A DNA stretch of 64,000 nt from Hyposmocoma kahamanoa (lineage: Eukaryota; Arthropoda; Insecta; Lepidoptera; Cosmopterigidae). Location of the stretch: contig NW_020654080.1 in the NCBI RefSeq assembly GCF_003589595.1, positions 10,396,206 through 10,460,205 of the forward strand. Direction: 5' to 3'. The notes under the pieces are model-generated. The model was not told the DNA's origin and ran no database searches. It saw only the letters and a program-made list of their open reading frames with translations. Below, piece after piece: positions 1 through 10,630 of the stretch. A program made the position numbers and the translations under genes. The stretch's first letter is position 1. Every line of letters starts with the position of its first letter.

Positions 1-578
1 CGTGTGTGTAATAAGTATAGGCTTAACCGGATTAAGATGTATCTCACAACAAGGCCTATGTTTTAAAACTATGCATTCTTAAATTATCCGGGTTATGTCT
101 TTGAAATTAACTTGGTCTATTAAAAAAACAGCTCTAACCTACATATTATAAGATTCAAATTACAATGACAGTAATCCCAAACAAACAGGGTCACAGTTTT
201 TTTTTTATTTCTGTTTAATACGGTTGTGTAGTCTTACCTTACAAATAATATTTTTATTAATAAATTTATATTTCTTATTTGATGTGATAAATATAGAAAA
301 ACATACACAATATACACCTATAAAACTTTAATTGAATAAAATTACTTATTTTGGATAATATTTTACACGAATTTGAGTGAAATAAGGACATATTTATATT
401 ATTTCGCATTGGCTGTTTAGGAATTTCACCTAAGTCTCATTATTGCCGAAGCACCTGCGCGCGCATATCCGCGCCGCGGCGCCAGGCGCAGAAAAAATAA
501 CTCTGCGCGCCAATTTCCATTGATACGTTCGAAACATTTATATACGCTGTGTGTTAGATAATTACCTAGGTGTTTAAA

Positions 579-1864
579 ATGTCCTGCTCAAGCACGGAAG
601 AAAACATTTTGATGGATTTAACACCGCCCGAAATCCTCACAGAGGCACAAAACGCAAGTGACAGTTTATTACCTTCGAAATCCAGAGAAAAATACATGGC
701 TGCATATGAAACTTTTATACAATGGAAAACCAACAAAAAAGCGTCTTCGTTTTCAGAAAATGTTTTTCTTGCCTATTTTAATGAACTGGCGAATAGGTTT
801 AAGCCCAGCTCGCTCTGGTGCATTTATTCTATGTTAAAGACCACAGTAAAGAACAAGAATAACATAGACATAAAAAGCTATTCAAATCTGACGGCATTTT
901 TAAAGAGACGCTCTGATGGGTATGTTGCAAGAAAATCGAAGGTACTTTCGCCAACTGACGTCGAAAAGTTTTTAAAAGAAGCCCCCGATTATCAGTATTT
1001 AGCAACAAAGGTCAGTTGATCGTATTAAACCTTAATTTTTTTATGTTTTCATTTTTCTTGTATTATATTTGCGAAAATACCTATATTTTTAATTTCTTTA
1101 CAGGTTGCAATGATATTTGGTGTCACTGGCGCGTGTAGACGCCAAGAACTAAGCGAAGTAACGGCAAAAGACGTAGAAACTCATGGCCAAATGCTTTTGA
1201 TTAAAATTAACAACACTAAAAATAAGGTACCGAGATCGTTTGCCATTCACGGTCCATTTTACGACATAGTAAAAAAGTACGAAGCGCTTAGGACAGATAA
1301 GGCAAAATCCGATAGGGTAGATGCGTGGCTCAGCCAATAGGCATTAATAAATTTGGTGCAATGCCTAAAGAAATTGCCAAGTTTTTAAATCTACCCGACC
1401 CGGATTTATACACTGGGCATAGTTTCCGAAGAACATCAGCTACATTGCTAGCTGACTCGGGAGCTGATTTGCTTACTTTAAAGCGTCATGGTGGCTGGCG
1501 ATCTAGCACAGTTGCTGAGTCTTATGTTGAAGATTCAGTTCGAAATAAGTCCAACATATGTACTCAAATAACCCACGCTATAAATCTGGAGCCCCAGGTT
1601 AAGAAGATGTGTCCTGAACCGCAGCCATCCACCTCCCGTGATACAAGTTATTTGTTACCTAGGTTGTCTATTTCTGAGTCTTTAAATGAACCACCACCAC
1701 TTTCATCCATATTTGTACACAATGAACCCGTATCACCGACTTTTACGCAAGAAGACAATAATGAAATAGTAACAAATAATATCACACAGACGGTTCAAAT
1801 GCCTAACAAAACTGCACGTTACCATTTTGAAAATTGTACATTTAACAATTGTTTTAATAATTAA
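579..1864 (+). pseudogene. Crypton-like tyrosine recombinase, one intron, frameshifted
   Basis: Exon 1 (579-1010) starts ATGTCCTGC and carries a SAM-like N-terminal core-binding region. A 93-bp GT-AG intron (1011-1103) is in phase 0 and joins LATK to VAMIFGVTGACRRQEL. Exon 2 holds the catalytic domain: Arg in GACRRQEL, then in another frame TGHSFRRTSA (His-x-x-Arg), RHGGW (His/Trp) and the Tyr nucleophile in AESYVED. The frame is lost between about 1311 and 1322, where a short stretch expected before AQPIGINKFG also seems missing, so the copy is probably dead. The polar C-terminal tail (1570-1864) is typical of animal Crypton-type recombinases. No reverse transcriptase lies nearby, which argues against DIRS. 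It sits in an intron of the HLH54F-like gene, on the opposite strand. Such enzymes cut and join DNA through a covalent tyrosine link. Confidence 0.8.
1011..1103 (+). other. Intron in the Crypton-like recombinase
   Basis: Donor AAAG|GTCAGT and acceptor TTTACAG|GTT, phase 0, 93 bp. Removal joins two conserved blocks of the recombinase, which supports it. Confidence 0.75.
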
Positions 1865-2029
1865 ATTTAAATAACTACATTTTTGATAAAATCAAGATAC
1901 AATGACTTTGATAGGCTTTGGAGACTCTTAATTAATTGCTATTGATAGATATAGTATAGAATAGAATAATATTATTTACATTAACGTGAGCTTAATATAG
2001 TATTCAGTGTATCTGTATAATTAATGCCA

Positions 2030-2035
2030 AATAAA
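2030..2035 (+). terminator. Poly(A) signal after the recombinase
   Basis: AATAAA 165 bp after the stop codon of the recombinase, in AT-rich DNA; likely end of that transcript. Confidence 0.4.
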
Positions 2036-2712
2036 GCTATTTTTCATTTCCATTTTACTCAAGTTTGTTTCATTTTCCTCGCAAATGTGTTGAAAAACGT
2101 CGTATGAAACACGTGTGCTTTGATCATTACACTCTCGGCTTTCTTATCGCGCTCGCCTGCGGCCCGCGCGAGTAATAACGCCTCGTGTGTAATGACCAAC
2201 TTAGCACACTTGTATCATAATGTACTATTAATATTAATTTCTTTCAATAAGGTATTATAAATATAAATAGAAGCTATTTATATATAGATATCGTATTGAC
2301 TGAAAAAGTACGAAAAGGTTGTACACATTTTCAATTTTATTTTTACACTCAAATTATATTGACTTTAATCATAGCCTATCAAAATACTTGCTGGACTAAA
2401 TCACAACATGGTTCACTTCATTCCTTAAAATGGTTGCCGCAATCATTGAAATTGTGGCTGCGGTCATGCACTTGGTACGCTCAAAACATGTTTCTAGGAA
2501 ACAAGTTATATACGATTACATTAAATAACATCTTGTTTATATCAATCACATTGTTTTAAGTGTACAATGGTTGATTAAATTTCTGTTAAAACTAGAAAAT
2601 GAACCATGCGTCTACGGTCGCTTAGCAAACAACACAGTTCAAGTCATTTAGAATAATTTTGAATGAGAGTAAAAAACATCGTTTAGGTATTACACAAGGT
2701 TTTTCAAGCTAT

Positions 2713-3735
2713 TATTTTTTTATTTTTTTTTATTTATTTATTGTACAAAGGACAAAATACACAAATATGTTTCTAATCGCATTTTAAACCACTAAGGTTT
2801 GTCATAATGCGACCTGTATCTACACAATACAAATTTGAACATGCTAGCAGAAGCTTATATTTAAGTGTAAATATTTAAGTAATTTGTATAAATAATCTAT
2901 AATATATATGTTATTAAAATTAATAAGATTGGGTAAATACATTCATCCTATTATATTAAATGTTCATCACATTTTTTTAAGTTTTGTACAAAGTAATCTT
3001 TAAGTTTATGTTTTATATTAATGGTTGTTAAGGTATTTCGTAGTTCCAGTGGTAACTTATTAATAAGTCGGGGAAGAAGGTAGGTAGATGTTCTTTCGCC
3101 GTACACATTATTCGCGCGACTCGTTAGCAACTGGTCCCCAGCCATCGCTCGCGTACACACGGGGTGATGTATTACTTGTTTAAGATCGTTGTTAAAAAAC
3201 ATAGATTTTAAAAACATACTTTAATTGGGTATAAACAGGTAAGATTCTACAATGTTTGAAAAGACCAATATCATTATCCTTCATTTGAAGTCGGATTTTA
3301 TTTGATACAATGTGTCTTAGAATATTAACTTGTAGGTTATATATTTTATTTAAGTATGAGTTAAAGGTACGACCGTAGCTACATAAACCATACTGAATAT
3401 ACGATTCTGCTAACGAGTTGTAAAGCATTAGTTTGACTTTAAAGGGGATTCTTTTCTTTAATATTATCATATTAGCCAAAAATTGCCTCAGTTTATTACA
3501 AATATATTCTATATGGCTACTCCAATTAAAGTTATGACCTATTTGTAAACCGAGATAAGTCTGGCCATTTACAACATCTATACAAGGGCACTCGCAGCTA
3601 CCAGTTTTTGGGTAGTGAAGACAATTATGATTACGTGCCACGATGCTTTTTATCTCTGTGGATTTAATGTAAGGCGATTTTATTATTAGTAGTTTGGTCT
3701 TAGAGGTGTTGGAACAGGTATTTTATTTATAATAT
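2713..3735 (-). mobile_element. 5'-truncated non-LTR retrotransposon (CR1/Jockey-like), reverse transcriptase C-terminal part
   Basis: On the minus strand 3720 to 3192 encodes the end of a reverse transcriptase: NTSKTKLLII (the palm/thumb 'N..KT' block), TYLGLQIGHNFNWSSHI, then KVKLMLYNSLAESYIQYG, all typical of the region after the YADD box. A second frame (3217-2951) carries the tail ending in PLELRNTL and KLKDYFVQNL. The two frames overlap, so there is one frameshift. The 3' end is an A-rich tail at 2745-2713 (read on the minus strand). The 5' end stops near 3735 before the catalytic YADD, so the copy is inactive. Family assignment between CR1 and Jockey is uncertain. Confidence 0.75.
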
Positions 3736-3844
3736 TTATTTATTTACAAATAATTACATTGTGTTGGTAATTTTTTTTTATATTCCTGTTTTATTTTGAT
3801 TTAAGTAACGTTTAAAGGAAAAAACCGTCTATTTTCGACTTGAG

Positions 3845-4092
3845 TAGCAGTAGAGCTCCTTGTCAAAGAGTTCGTACAGGGAAATATTGCCAAATTACGT
3901 ATTTCTGCCACCAAGCGGTAATGTGAGCATTACTGCATGTCGGTTTTGAAGGGTAAGTAAGGGTGTTGGTGAAATTACCAATTTGTCTGAAAAAAATATG
4001 AACTTGTCAAGTTATTTCTCAGGATACCGAGCGCAGTGGTAGTGCCACTCAAATCTTTGCGATTTGAAGCTCTGCAGCTGCTATGGACAGGT
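3845..4092 (+). repeat. SINE-like repeat family B, copy 1
   Basis: Member of a family of about 300 bp seen at least ten times in the window. It starts near 'agtagcagtagagctcc', contains 'atttctgccaccaagcggt' and 'tgaagggtaag', and full copies end with 'taccatcaggcgcac', 'cgtcccgtcacttg' and an A-rich tail. The tail resembles common lepidopteran LINE 3' ends, so B may be mobilised by a LINE. This copy lacks the tail. Confidence 0.7.
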
Positions 4093-4181
4093 TTTCTAAG
4101 CGAAGATATACCGATTAGCGATCTATTCAGATCGCTCAGTACGCTAAACTGAAAAACGAATAGAGATTGTTAAAAACTTAC

Positions 4182-5315
4182 CTGCAAAAAGCTTTAGAAA
4201 GCACCCTCATTCTGGCCCGCTCCCGAGCATTTGCCGCATTTCTATGCTGCGGCTCATGGCCGCTACGACCTGGTCAAAACAATATACAAGGTTAATTTTA
4301 ATTCATCCGAGAGGAGAAGACATTTATGATATTAAAAGTAACAACTTTTGGTTGAGACGACTTTTACAACCGTAAAAAATACATTTTTAATCCTTTACGC
4401 AACCAATTGCACATTCTAAGCAGATTTGTAAGTGGAACCCATAAAATAAATGTTTGATCGACAGATACACACTTTATACCTACATCGATACGACACAGTA
4501 TAAAAACATGAGCTGCCGGTTATCAGTCGGGTTAGGATCACAAAGAAATAGACAAAATGAAGACTAAGTAATTTGTAAGCAAAAACAAAGTAGAATTCGT
4601 AGGTTCTCGCGATTGTTAAAAAGGAGGAGGTTCTAAATACGACTGTATTTTTTGTATGTATGTTACGAGATAACTCATATTTGGTTATTTGTGGACCGAT
4701 TCTGATAATTCTTTTTTAAATTTTTATTGAATTGATATTCAATTATTTTTGTGAAATTAGTCCACTAGTTTGTTATAAATATTAATACAAAGATCGAATT
4801 CTTTTTTGTTGAAAATAGGATACCTCGGAAGTGGTCCCATTTAAACTTAAAGAAAATATTCGTCCTCTAAGGGTGGCAAACTAAGGGATGAATCCGGCTT
4901 CACGCACCTTCCGGTAACCGATTTCAATAAAACTAGGCAAATAGATGTAATTTCACGAAATTTTGAGGTCAGTTTTTTAGTAGGTACTCTGTACTGATTA
5001 TTTGCGTATATTTGTTTTGTCATGCAAACCAACGTTTCGGGCTTTTCGGATAGAGTCAACCCTGACCATAATATTTGTGAAAATCCGAAACTTTGTTTTG
5101 TTCGAAAAAAAATAGAACAGATTCGCTCCGAAAAAAATAGTGTCATATTTTTATGACTAAAACAATGAAATATAAATAAGTATTATTTGAAATTTTATTA
5201 TTATATATATTACCTTACCTGAACTCGATTGACTATCATCGAACATAAAGTCGTCATCGTCCACTTCTTCCATCCGTTTATCTACGGACGACAATCTCAC
5301 TTTTTTTCTAGGCAT
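4182..5315 (-). CDS. HLH54F: bHLH transcription factor, TCF21/musculin/HLH54F group (first two coding exons, partial)
   Basis: Two exons on the minus strand. Exon 1 (5315 down to 5219, 97 nt) starts MPRKKVRLSS, is followed by an acidic stretch (EEVDDDDFMFDD) and ends at an AG|GTAAGG donor, phase 1. Exon 2 (4269 down to 4182, 88 nt) has a GACCAG acceptor and a CAG|GTAAGT donor and continues in the same phase. It encodes GRSGHEPQH and then RNAANARERARMRVLSKAF, the basic region and start of helix 1 shared by vertebrate TCF21 and musculin and insect HLH54F. The helix-loop-helix remainder was not found and should lie left of position 1. Family members are nuclear E-box-binding regulators of mesoderm; HLH54F acts in fly visceral muscle founders. 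Exon pairing rests on matching phase and is strong; exon 1 alone would be weak. Crypton, LINE and SINE sequences sit in the downstream intron. Confidence 0.88.
4270..5218 (-). other. Intron 1 of the HLH54F-like gene
   Basis: 949-nt intron between the GTAAGG donor at 5218 and the CCAG acceptor ending at 4270 (minus strand). It contains a copy of an interspersed repeat at about 4608-5150. A 99-aa reading frame on the minus strand inside it (5146-4847) belongs to that repeat and is not an exon: splicing into it would meet a stop at once. Confidence 0.75.
4608..5150 (+). repeat. Interspersed repeat family D, copy 1
   Basis: Contains 'aaaaaggaggaggttct', 'tttgtatgtatgttac', 'tgtggaccgattctgat' and 'gaagtggtccc', blocks shared with copies at 29443-29610 and, inverted, 55735-55933. 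It is a familiar lepidopteran repeat, probably a LINE 3' region. About 90 bp near 4725-4800 interrupt it between two copies of an 'aattctttttt' string, suggesting a small insertion with target duplication. Confidence 0.55.
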
Positions 5316-5345
5316 TTTATTATAAAAAATATTGCACCAAACACA

Positions 5346-5530
5346 TTTATAAAAGGTTACAATTTACACTTCACTATGATAGATACATTTTTGAAAATAA
5401 TTATTATCTGAAAGCCAACTCCAGGGGTGTGTATTCTCTATCATGCGGGACGCTTATGATTTGAGTGCGTCTGCGCAAGGCGGGCGGCCGAAAGCGCATT
5501 TGGGCGGCGCTTGTAAAAGCCCCACCCGAA
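5346..5530 (-). promoter_or_regulatory. Candidate promoter of the HLH54F-like gene
   Basis: Upstream of the exon 1 ATG (minus strand) lies a TATAAA at about 5352-5347, then at 5468-5530 a short GC-rich block with two GGGCGG-type motifs. The TATA is only about 31 nt from the ATG, so a start set by it would leave almost no leader. The GC block may serve a start further upstream. This is inference from motifs alone. Confidence 0.3.
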
Positions 5531-5534
5531 AATT

Positions 5535-6080
5535 TCAGTCCCGTACTATGATATCCTTAACTCTCAAACCATAACATTAATTTACGTAGCGCTTTCTTGG
5601 TTTCTTGGGTTTGTTAAGAGATATAATACCATTTCGGTTCAGAAAATACAGTTGCGAGATACCGTGGTACAGAGGAAAATTTGCAGACAGCAAGTGATCG
5701 TTTGTTGAGAGTGTAAATAAGGAGACTAAGTATTAATATTTTCTCGTGATGCAGAATTTGAGTTATGTTTTAACATTTGTTCACGTTATAGAGAAATATT
5801 GAATGTTAATTTTTAAGTAAGTGAGAATGAATATCCTTAGAAAATTTAACCTAAAAACATACAGCAATAAAAACAACTTAACACTATGGAACAGGAAGGA
5901 AGATAATTTCAACATTGTTCTTCTTCAGTGAATTTTATTTTGCTAATATTTTTAACTTAATTGCATTACTATATGAAATACAACATTTTAGATAATGCAT
6001 TTCGTATGGCGAAAGGTGGCTACACAAACCACAAAATTTGGAATTTATGAGTTATTAGTTTTCATTTTCATTTTTCAGAC
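5535..6080. other. Unassigned sequence
   Basis: AT-rich spacer between the HLH54F-like promoter region and the Penelope-like element; no coding or repeat pattern recognised. Confidence 0.4.
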
Positions 6081-6084
6081 AAAA

Positions 6085-7010
6085 TCACGCAGCCTTACAT
6101 TTTCAAATTAAAGGTTCCAATCAAGTGCAGAGTATCTTCATTAGATGTGTAAGCAAATTTTACATGAAATCACAAAATTAATTAAATATTATAGTCGAGC
6201 AAAGACCTGCCATCTTACCTTACGTGAGAGGTGTTACAGACAAGATCGGAAGATTTCTCAGTTCCTGAGACCCGTGAAATGTAACATCACCTTACAGGAT
6301 GCAGGAGTTTACAAGTTCGATTGTGAGTGCGGTCTCTCTTATATTGGCTAAACAAAGCGAAGTATTTGTACCCGCGTCAAAGAACATATAGCTGATGTCA
6401 AACACCGTCGCGTAAACAAGTCTGCAGTCTGCGAGCGTGTCATGGATAAACATTAAAACATTCAATGAAGTTTGACAAACCCCAGGTCCTTGCAAAAGAA
6501 GTCGGTTATCTACCTAGGATGCTGCGAGAGGCCATTGAAATTAAAAAACATCCAAATTTCAACAGGGAAGATAGTTTCTCCGTACCACCAGTTTGGGATC
6601 CAGTATTTCCTCTAATGAAAAATCCCAAACAGACATAAGACTGCAGTACTAATTAATATGTTTTAGTTTATTCTAATTTCTATTAATAATTAATAATAAA
6701 TTGAACTTAACAAAAATTCATTCAATAAAATAATTTGTAAAACTTAATGTAGCGTAAATTGGAATGTTTTCTTTGTAAAATTAAAAATAAGGTATTTAAT
6801 TCATAACTATAGTGAAAAAATAGGGCGGTTGCATCAATATTAGACATAACTGGTTGAAGACTGTACCACCTCAGTCAACCGTGACCATGAGACCTGTAAA
6901 GGGCCCGAAACGACGGTTTGTTTGAAAAAACAAATATACGCGATTTAAATCCGGAAATTTAGTTTCATTTCCTATGTGTAACAATCACGAAAACCTAAGA
7001 ACTCGATAAT
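6085..7010 (+). mobile_element. Penelope-like element, 3' part with GIY-YIG endonuclease
   Basis: From about 6200 the plus strand encodes RKISQFLRPVKCNITLQDAG, then VYKFDCECGLSYIG and RSICTRVKEHIADVKH, the GIY-YIG endonuclease domain that follows the reverse transcriptase in Penelope-like elements. The frame is broken by a stop right after SYIG and by a frameshift near 6430-6455. It resumes with FDKPQVLAKEVGYLPRMLREA and ends at a stop near 6636. Positions 6645-7010 are a 3' untranslated part containing 'gacctgtaaagggcccgaaac', which recurs elsewhere in the window. The reverse transcriptase is missing, so this is a 5'-truncated, inactive copy. Confidence 0.82.
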
Positions 7011-7305
7011 TAAATATTACTATTGATTCGTAAGGCCATCTTCCTGACGAAACCAATACGAAATTGTTGGGGGTTGCTCTTTGTAATTAAGATATTTATT
7101 CACAAAATATTTACAATATTTATTTTGAAATATAGGTAGAAACAGTCTTAGGAATTAACTTATTTAAAAAAATTAAGAACTCCATGAAATTGTATCATCC
7201 AAATAAGCAAATACTACTTATTATACTGTTCTGTATAATAAATTTACATTTCATATAAAATTTTGAACCTCGAATAGAAATTTCCGATATAAGGATCTTA
7301 TGTGA

Positions 7306-7375
7306 CCCGCAACACAGGGTTTCCCTAGTGCGGGGCTATGTTGAGTGTGTGCGTTATTATTATATTATAATTATT
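7306..7375 (+). repeat. tRNA-Gly-derived SINE (family A), tail fragment
   Basis: Matches only the 3' part of family A ('acacagggtttccctagtg', 'ctatgttgagtgtgtgcg') followed by an (ATT)n tail. The tRNA-like head is absent. Confidence 0.75.
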
Positions 7376-7493
7376 AATATATTTCAGAATCATTCGCTTC
7401 CTTGCCCTTCCGATGAATGTGTTACTTTGTACACGACTGTCAAGAACAACCGATTTATTTTAGTTCCTTGTTAATACAAGATATGTATTCTAC

Positions 7494-7670
7494 TAGCTGG
7501 TGCCCGCGACTTTGTCTGCGTAGAATTTTAATTGCGCGGACAGCAAAACAGAGCCATTTCGCCAAGTTATTAGTTATTCGTGGGCACTAATGAAATTTGG
7601 CATATAAAGTACCTAAAGTTTACTTAAAAATACAACTGTATATATACAAGGTGTTAACGAGCTGATCTGG
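7494..7670 (+). repeat. Lepidopteran 'ctggtgcccgcgactttgt' repeat fragment
   Basis: The block 'agctggtgcccgcgacttt' followed by 'gtctgcgt' matches a very common lepidopteran LINE-associated motif. Limits are approximate and recognition is from memory. Confidence 0.4.
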
Positions 7671-7768
7671 GAACAGAACCTGACTGATAAGGTCCCTGTG
7701 CAGGCTTGCTTGTACAGGTAATAGTTACCTTGTTGGGTAGGGAGGGCACTATAATATTTTTTTTGTGT

Positions 7769-7956
7769 AAGCCCGCACTAGGGAAACCCTGTGAGGCGGG
7801 TGCCATGGACACATACGTAGACAACCACAAATTACACCCAAACTCACGAGAGAACTAAATATAGGCTATGCAAATATTTCTCCCGTCGGGCCGGGACATG
7901 GAGGCATGTAGAGACATGGCAGACCAGGATGTTAACCGTTCGGCCACGGAAGCAAT
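7769..7956 (-). repeat. tRNA-Gly-derived SINE (family A), diverged copy
   Basis: Reads on the minus strand from a damaged tRNA-like head ('tggccgaacggttaac') to the conserved tail ('gggtttccctagtgcgggc'). The head has extra bases between boxes A and B, so it is an old copy. Confidence 0.75.
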
Positions 7957-8394
7957 TTCAAAAAGGATGGCATCTACAAGGGTAAATTGTTCATTTCTAA
8001 CTATAATGTTGGTGGACACACAGGTTCCCAAACTTTTTCATGTACCCACTTAAGCAAGAAAAGAAAATTATTATACTAGATAAGAAACAACGCCCACCAC
8101 CACAAAAATAATAATTTTTTACATTAATTTAACACAAAAATATACAGATTAATCTAACAGATTTTTTTTCAAATACGATAGCGTCCCCTGGATCAATTGC
8201 CCGCCCCCAATTGCTTTCGAGGCCCATATCCCACCTACACCTTAGACCTCTTCAGCGCCCAGCGAGAAGGAGAACAGGAAGATCCAGCTTGGTTGGACAG
8301 CGTTTGCAAAACTACGTCGATTCTTCTCATCACCCACACCGCAAAGTTAGAAAACAATAGTTTTCGATCAGTGCGTTTTACCTGTTATGACTAG

Positions 8395-8560
8395 AGATGG
8401 GAAAAACTGCTTATTTTTTTAAACTTTGAAACGTTGTAGCTTTTTAAAAAAAGCGTGTCTTATAATACGCTTTTCACTACGCTTTTTAGCTTGAAGCTTA
8501 AAAAATCGTTTAGAAAAACGATTAAGCGCATAGACATTTTTGTTAAAAAAAGCTTGAAAT
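8395..8560. other. Unassigned AT-rich stretch with short inverted motifs
   Basis: Contains 'aagcttgaag'-like and 'aaaacgattaagcgc' motifs in both orientations; may be a degraded MITE. A similar 'aaaaaacttttt' block lies at 9180-9210. Nothing firm. Confidence 0.25.
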
Positions 8561-8692
8561 GTTGTGTTGATAGCCAAAGGCTAGAGTAGACTACTAAAGG
8601 TTTTAAGTTTCTTTGTAAAACAAGGGTTTTTAATTTTCACGAGTTTGAATACCTAACGAGGTCATACGTATTTTTACATTGTGGAATGCAAT

Positions 8693-8737
8693 AAATTACT
8701 GATTACTGAAATTACTGATTACTGATTACTGATTACG
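8693..8737 (+). repeat. Short tandem repeat, unit about 7-8 bp (attactg)
   Basis: Five imperfect 'attactg(att)' units directly before an RTE fragment. Confidence 0.6.
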
Positions 8738-8740
8738 TCA

Positions 8741-9025
8741 GAGAACTAAAGTGACCGACATAGCTCGCAAAATCACTAAGTTTAAGTGGCAGTGGCCCGG
8801 GTATGTCTGCAGTAGGGTTGATCGCTGATGGAGCAAACTTGTTCTGGAATGGCGACCACGTCAAGGAAAACGTAGTGTCCAGTGTCCCACACCACGCCTT
8901 GCGGCAAGATGAACAGACGACCTGAGCAAGGTAGCCAGGCAGTGGCTGGATGCGTGCGGCACAAGACCGGGAGAGTTGGCGTGCTCAAGGGGAGGTTTAT
9001 TTCCAGCAGTGGATGTAAGCAGATG
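8741..9025 (+). pseudogene. RTE-type LINE, C-terminal end of polyprotein (relic)
   Basis: Plus-strand translation gives KFKWQWPGYVC, WSKLVLEWRPRQGKRSVQCP and TDDLSKVARQWL, matching the conserved end of RTE-like polyproteins (W.GH..R.....W...VL.WRPR.GKR..GRP..RW.DDL). At least two stop codons interrupt it. Only the last 80 or so codons remain. Confidence 0.75.
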
Positions 9026-9239
9026 ATGAGTTTTATTTTTATTTACAAAATTATTATTCAGATTGACAAATTAATTTGTTTAGGAAACATAAATGGGACT
9101 TGACACTTTTGTACAAAAATAAATCGTTGAGTATAGAACTGATCGACTCTTACGCTTAAAATAAAAAGCGTGCTGAAGTGCTTATTTAAAAAAAAAACTT
9201 TTTAAAGTGATTTTCGTTTAAACGCCCACCTTATGACAT

Positions 9240-9293
9240 ACGGTGGACATTGGACGGTGGACGTTCGGACGGATTGTGGACGGTGGACATTCA
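9240..9293 (+). repeat. Short tandem repeat of a 'ggacggtggac' motif
   Basis: Three to four imperfect units of about 10-24 bp ('ggtggacattggacggtggac', 'gtggacggtggacattc'). Confidence 0.6.
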
Positions 9294-9638
9294 CGATACG
9301 GTTTTTTCACTAATTCAAGGTCGCTAAGCGAGCTATGGAACGAGCTATGTTCGGAGTTTCTTTGAAGGACAAAGTACGGAACGAAGTTACCTGACAGAAA
9401 TGATCATGAGGATGATTATGGTTTAATATTAGGTAAGTTTTGCTCTTTGGCAAGCATGTCTTTATAAATACTTTTGACGTTAAATAATAAGTAAGTATCA
9501 TCCTCTTACCATTAACAGTGTACTAATTAGAAAAGCTTATTATAAAATCAATGATTCAGTACATAGATGATATACGAACGTATGGTGTACCTACTTCCAA
9601 CTATTGAATGTTTTGTGATGATATAAAAAAATCATTCT

Positions 9639-9781
9639 GTCGTGCTCCTGATGGTAAGCTACACGCCTGCCCGTAACAGTTGCAGTGCCACTCAGAGGCA
9701 CTGTCAATTGCACCCTTACCCTTCACAACCGGAACACCGTAATGCTGACATTACTGCTTGGCGGCAGAAATAGGACATGCT
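9639..9781 (-). repeat. SINE-like repeat family B, copy 2 (internally deleted)
   Basis: Shares 'cctgatggtaagctacac' and 'attactgcttggcggcagaa' with other copies but lacks the middle. Orientation is defined by the A-rich end of full copies. Confidence 0.7.
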
Positions 9782-9799
9782 AAGAACCAGTGGTTTTTT

Positions 9800-10620
9800 T
9801 GTTTAATGTGGCGATTTCAAGTGTAATTTATTACCTACGGAATAAAGATACTTGATTTGATTAGATAATTCTATGTCATGTTTATACTCTCCTCATGAGC
9901 CATTAATATGAATTAAAAACAGAAATATACCTACAACAAAATATTGAGGAACTCTACCAAATACTAATTAATTACAGACCCAAATGATCTCACTCTCGTA
10001 CACCCTCGGGACCATTTCACTCAAATAGCATTTAAGAAGGTCGAGGTCACAGTCCTTCCTAACCATTTCCTAACACAAAATTTTCCATGAATTAAGTTGT
10101 CACTGTAAAAATAAGCACTCAGCTGATTAAGTTAAGTTTTTCCAAAAATTTTACTCAGAGAAAAGGTTTTAAATGGGTGTGAGCCGATTGAGTACTATAT
10201 TTAAAAAGACGAAAATAAATAATAAAGTAAAACAAATAATTTGAAATGAAATTTAACAATTACCTCGCTCTATTTTTTATTTAAATCTTGGAATTGTTGT
10301 TGGAAGTGTAAAGCAATTAGCGCTGTCAAAAGTGGCACAAAAAGATTGACGTAGAGTCTCGGGGCCACGCTTCCGTGACATCTAATACTTTACTACCATT
10401 AACACGTGCGATCCTTCTGATGCGCCCCGTCTCACGGCAGCGGTAACCTTTGAACTTCAAGATTTAAGAGCTAGAACGTTTCTTACGAAGAAATATTTGT
10501 TCTACCAGACAATTGGAAAATCAGATATTGCAAATTCTTCAACAGGTTATCAATTCTTCGCCCATAGCTGGGTCATTGGACTTCGGCTTATAACTCTCTT
10601 CGGATTCGGAGTCTATGGTA
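9800..10620. other. Unassigned sequence
   Basis: No gene or repeat recognised. The plus-strand frame at 10497-10778 runs into the family C repeat and looks random. Confidence 0.4.
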
Positions 10621-10630
10621 TTATTATGGG

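Noticed and set aside
4847..5146. 99-aa minus-strand frame as a further HLH54F exon
   Set aside because: It lies in a dispersed repeat, has no acceptor in the right phase, and the real exon 2 continues exon 1 in phase.
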